NCBI GenBank assembly: GCA_947475495.1 | Contig: CANJNX010000091.1 | Span: 1-5,259, forward strand | DNA: 5,259 nt | Direction: 5' to 3' | Source: Comamonadaceae bacterium | Lineage (GTDB): Bacteria > Pseudomonadota > Gammaproteobacteria > Burkholderiales > Burkholderiaceae_C | In this document: piece by piece, positions 4,868-5,259 of the stretch | Position numbering within the stretch: the first letter of the stretch is position 1 | How the letters are laid out: each line of letters opens with the position of its first letter | The notes under the pieces: model-generated | The model's input: the letters and a program-made list of their open reading frames with translations, nothing else | What the model was told of the DNA's origin: nothing | The model's database searches: none | Program-made: the position numbers and the translations under genes

Positions 4868-5259
4868 ATGGGCGCGCTTGAAATTACTTTGCTTTACCTC
4901 TTGGCAGCGGTGTCAGGCGTGGTGCTGTGCCGCACCTTGAAGTTGCCACCCATGCTGGGGTATTTGGCGGTGGGCGTGGCCTTGGGGCCGCATGCTTTGG
5001 CCCTGTCAAAAGACGGCGTCGCTGTGGGGCACTTGGGTGAATACGGAGTGGTATTCCTGATGTTTGTCATTGGGCTGGAATTTAACTTGCCCAAGCTCCA
5101 TGCCATGCGCAAACACGTGTTTGGCCTAGGTTTGCTGCAGGTCTCACTCACCATGGTGGGCGCCACCTTAGCGATGGTGGCATTGGCCACGGTTTCGCCT
5201 TCGCTGTGGGGTATGGACTGGAAAACCGCGCTGGCGCTCTCAGGCGCCTTGGCCATGAG
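4868..5259 (+). CDS. CPA2 monovalent cation:proton antiporter, KefB/KefC-like (3'-truncated)
   Basis: N-terminal 130 residues of an inner-membrane antiporter; the frame is still open at the window end. It is recognised as CPA2 by GYLAVGVALGPHAL (31-44) and by EYGVVFLMFVIGLEFNLPKL (58-77), a hallmark of the KefB/KefC/RosB-type transporters. Hydrophobic segments lie at about 5-22, 29-45, 58-71, 84-109 and from 119 on. The start is ATG at 4868; an in-frame TAG at 4856-4858 excludes an earlier one. No Shine-Dalgarno sequence is visible. Family members exchange K+ or Na+ for H+ and often carry a C-terminal RCK/TrkA-N domain, which would lie outside this window. The ion and the kef subtype therefore cannot be decided. 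Divergent from kdsD. Confidence 0.93.
   Translation, partial: MGALEITLLYLLAAVSGVVLCRTLKLPPMLGYLAVGVALGPHALALSKDGVAVGHLGEYGVVFLMFVIGLEFNLPKLHAMRKHVFGLGLLQVSLTMVGATLAMVALATVSPSLWGMDWKTALALSGALAM

Noticed and set aside
4894..5256. Minus-strand open frame of 120 codons opposite the antiporter
   Set aside because: The plus strand reads as a clear CPA2 antiporter over the same bases, while this frame shows no domain.
1..5259. Mobile elements, CRISPR arrays, tRNA or rRNA genes, and defence or toxin-antitoxin systems
   Set aside because: Nothing of these kinds was seen on reading both strands: no transposase-like frame, no regularly spaced repeat array and no tRNA cloverleaf was recognised. The window is almost fully explained by core genes.

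Overview
The window looks like chromosomal DNA from a betaproteobacterium, most likely Burkholderiales/Comamonadaceae. This rests on the style of the ammonium transporter, the glycine-rich RRM protein, and the KdsD-KdsC-LptC proteins next to a CPA2 antiporter. It is inference from protein recognition; no database search was possible. No rRNA, tRNA, insertion sequence, CRISPR array or phage gene was seen.

Layout. Positions 1-1089 (+) hold the 3' part of an Amt/MEP/Rh ammonium transporter whose start lies outside the window. Positions 1090-1339 are a 250-base intergenic region. It carries candidate promoter elements, a perfect 7-bp inverted repeat, a hairpin and an imperfect duplicated block, all upstream of a small single-RRM RNA-binding protein gene with a Gly/Tyr/Arg-Ser tail (1340-1777, +). 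A strong two-way intrinsic terminator (1817-1844) separates this gene from a convergent, tightly packed minus-strand operon read right to left: kdsD (4824-3811), kdsC (3811-3266), lptC (3269-2646) and a classical SDR oxidoreductase (2649-1867). Every junction in the operon overlaps by 1-4 bases, which suggests translational coupling. Only 43 bases separate kdsD from a divergent gene at 4868 (+). That gene encodes the N-terminal 130 residues of a CPA2-family monovalent cation:proton antiporter (KefB/KefC-like) and is cut by the window end.

How the genes work together. KdsD turns ribulose 5-phosphate into arabinose 5-phosphate. KdsC removes the phosphate from KDO 8-phosphate later in the same pathway. 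LptC is the inner-membrane anchored, periplasmic part of the LPS export bridge. The operon therefore links synthesis of the LPS inner-core sugar KDO to LPS transport. In the well-known enterobacterial arrangement lptC is followed by lptA, lptB and rpoN. Here lptC is followed by an SDR gene of unknown substrate and then a terminator, so lptA and lptB must lie elsewhere.

Most of the window is well-understood housekeeping sequence, and no clearly new multi-gene system was found. The points most worth following are the structured leader of the RRM gene, the repeat-built tail of its protein, the SDR in the place of lptA/lptB, and the compact kdsD/antiporter divergent region where neither gene has a visible Shine-Dalgarno sequence.
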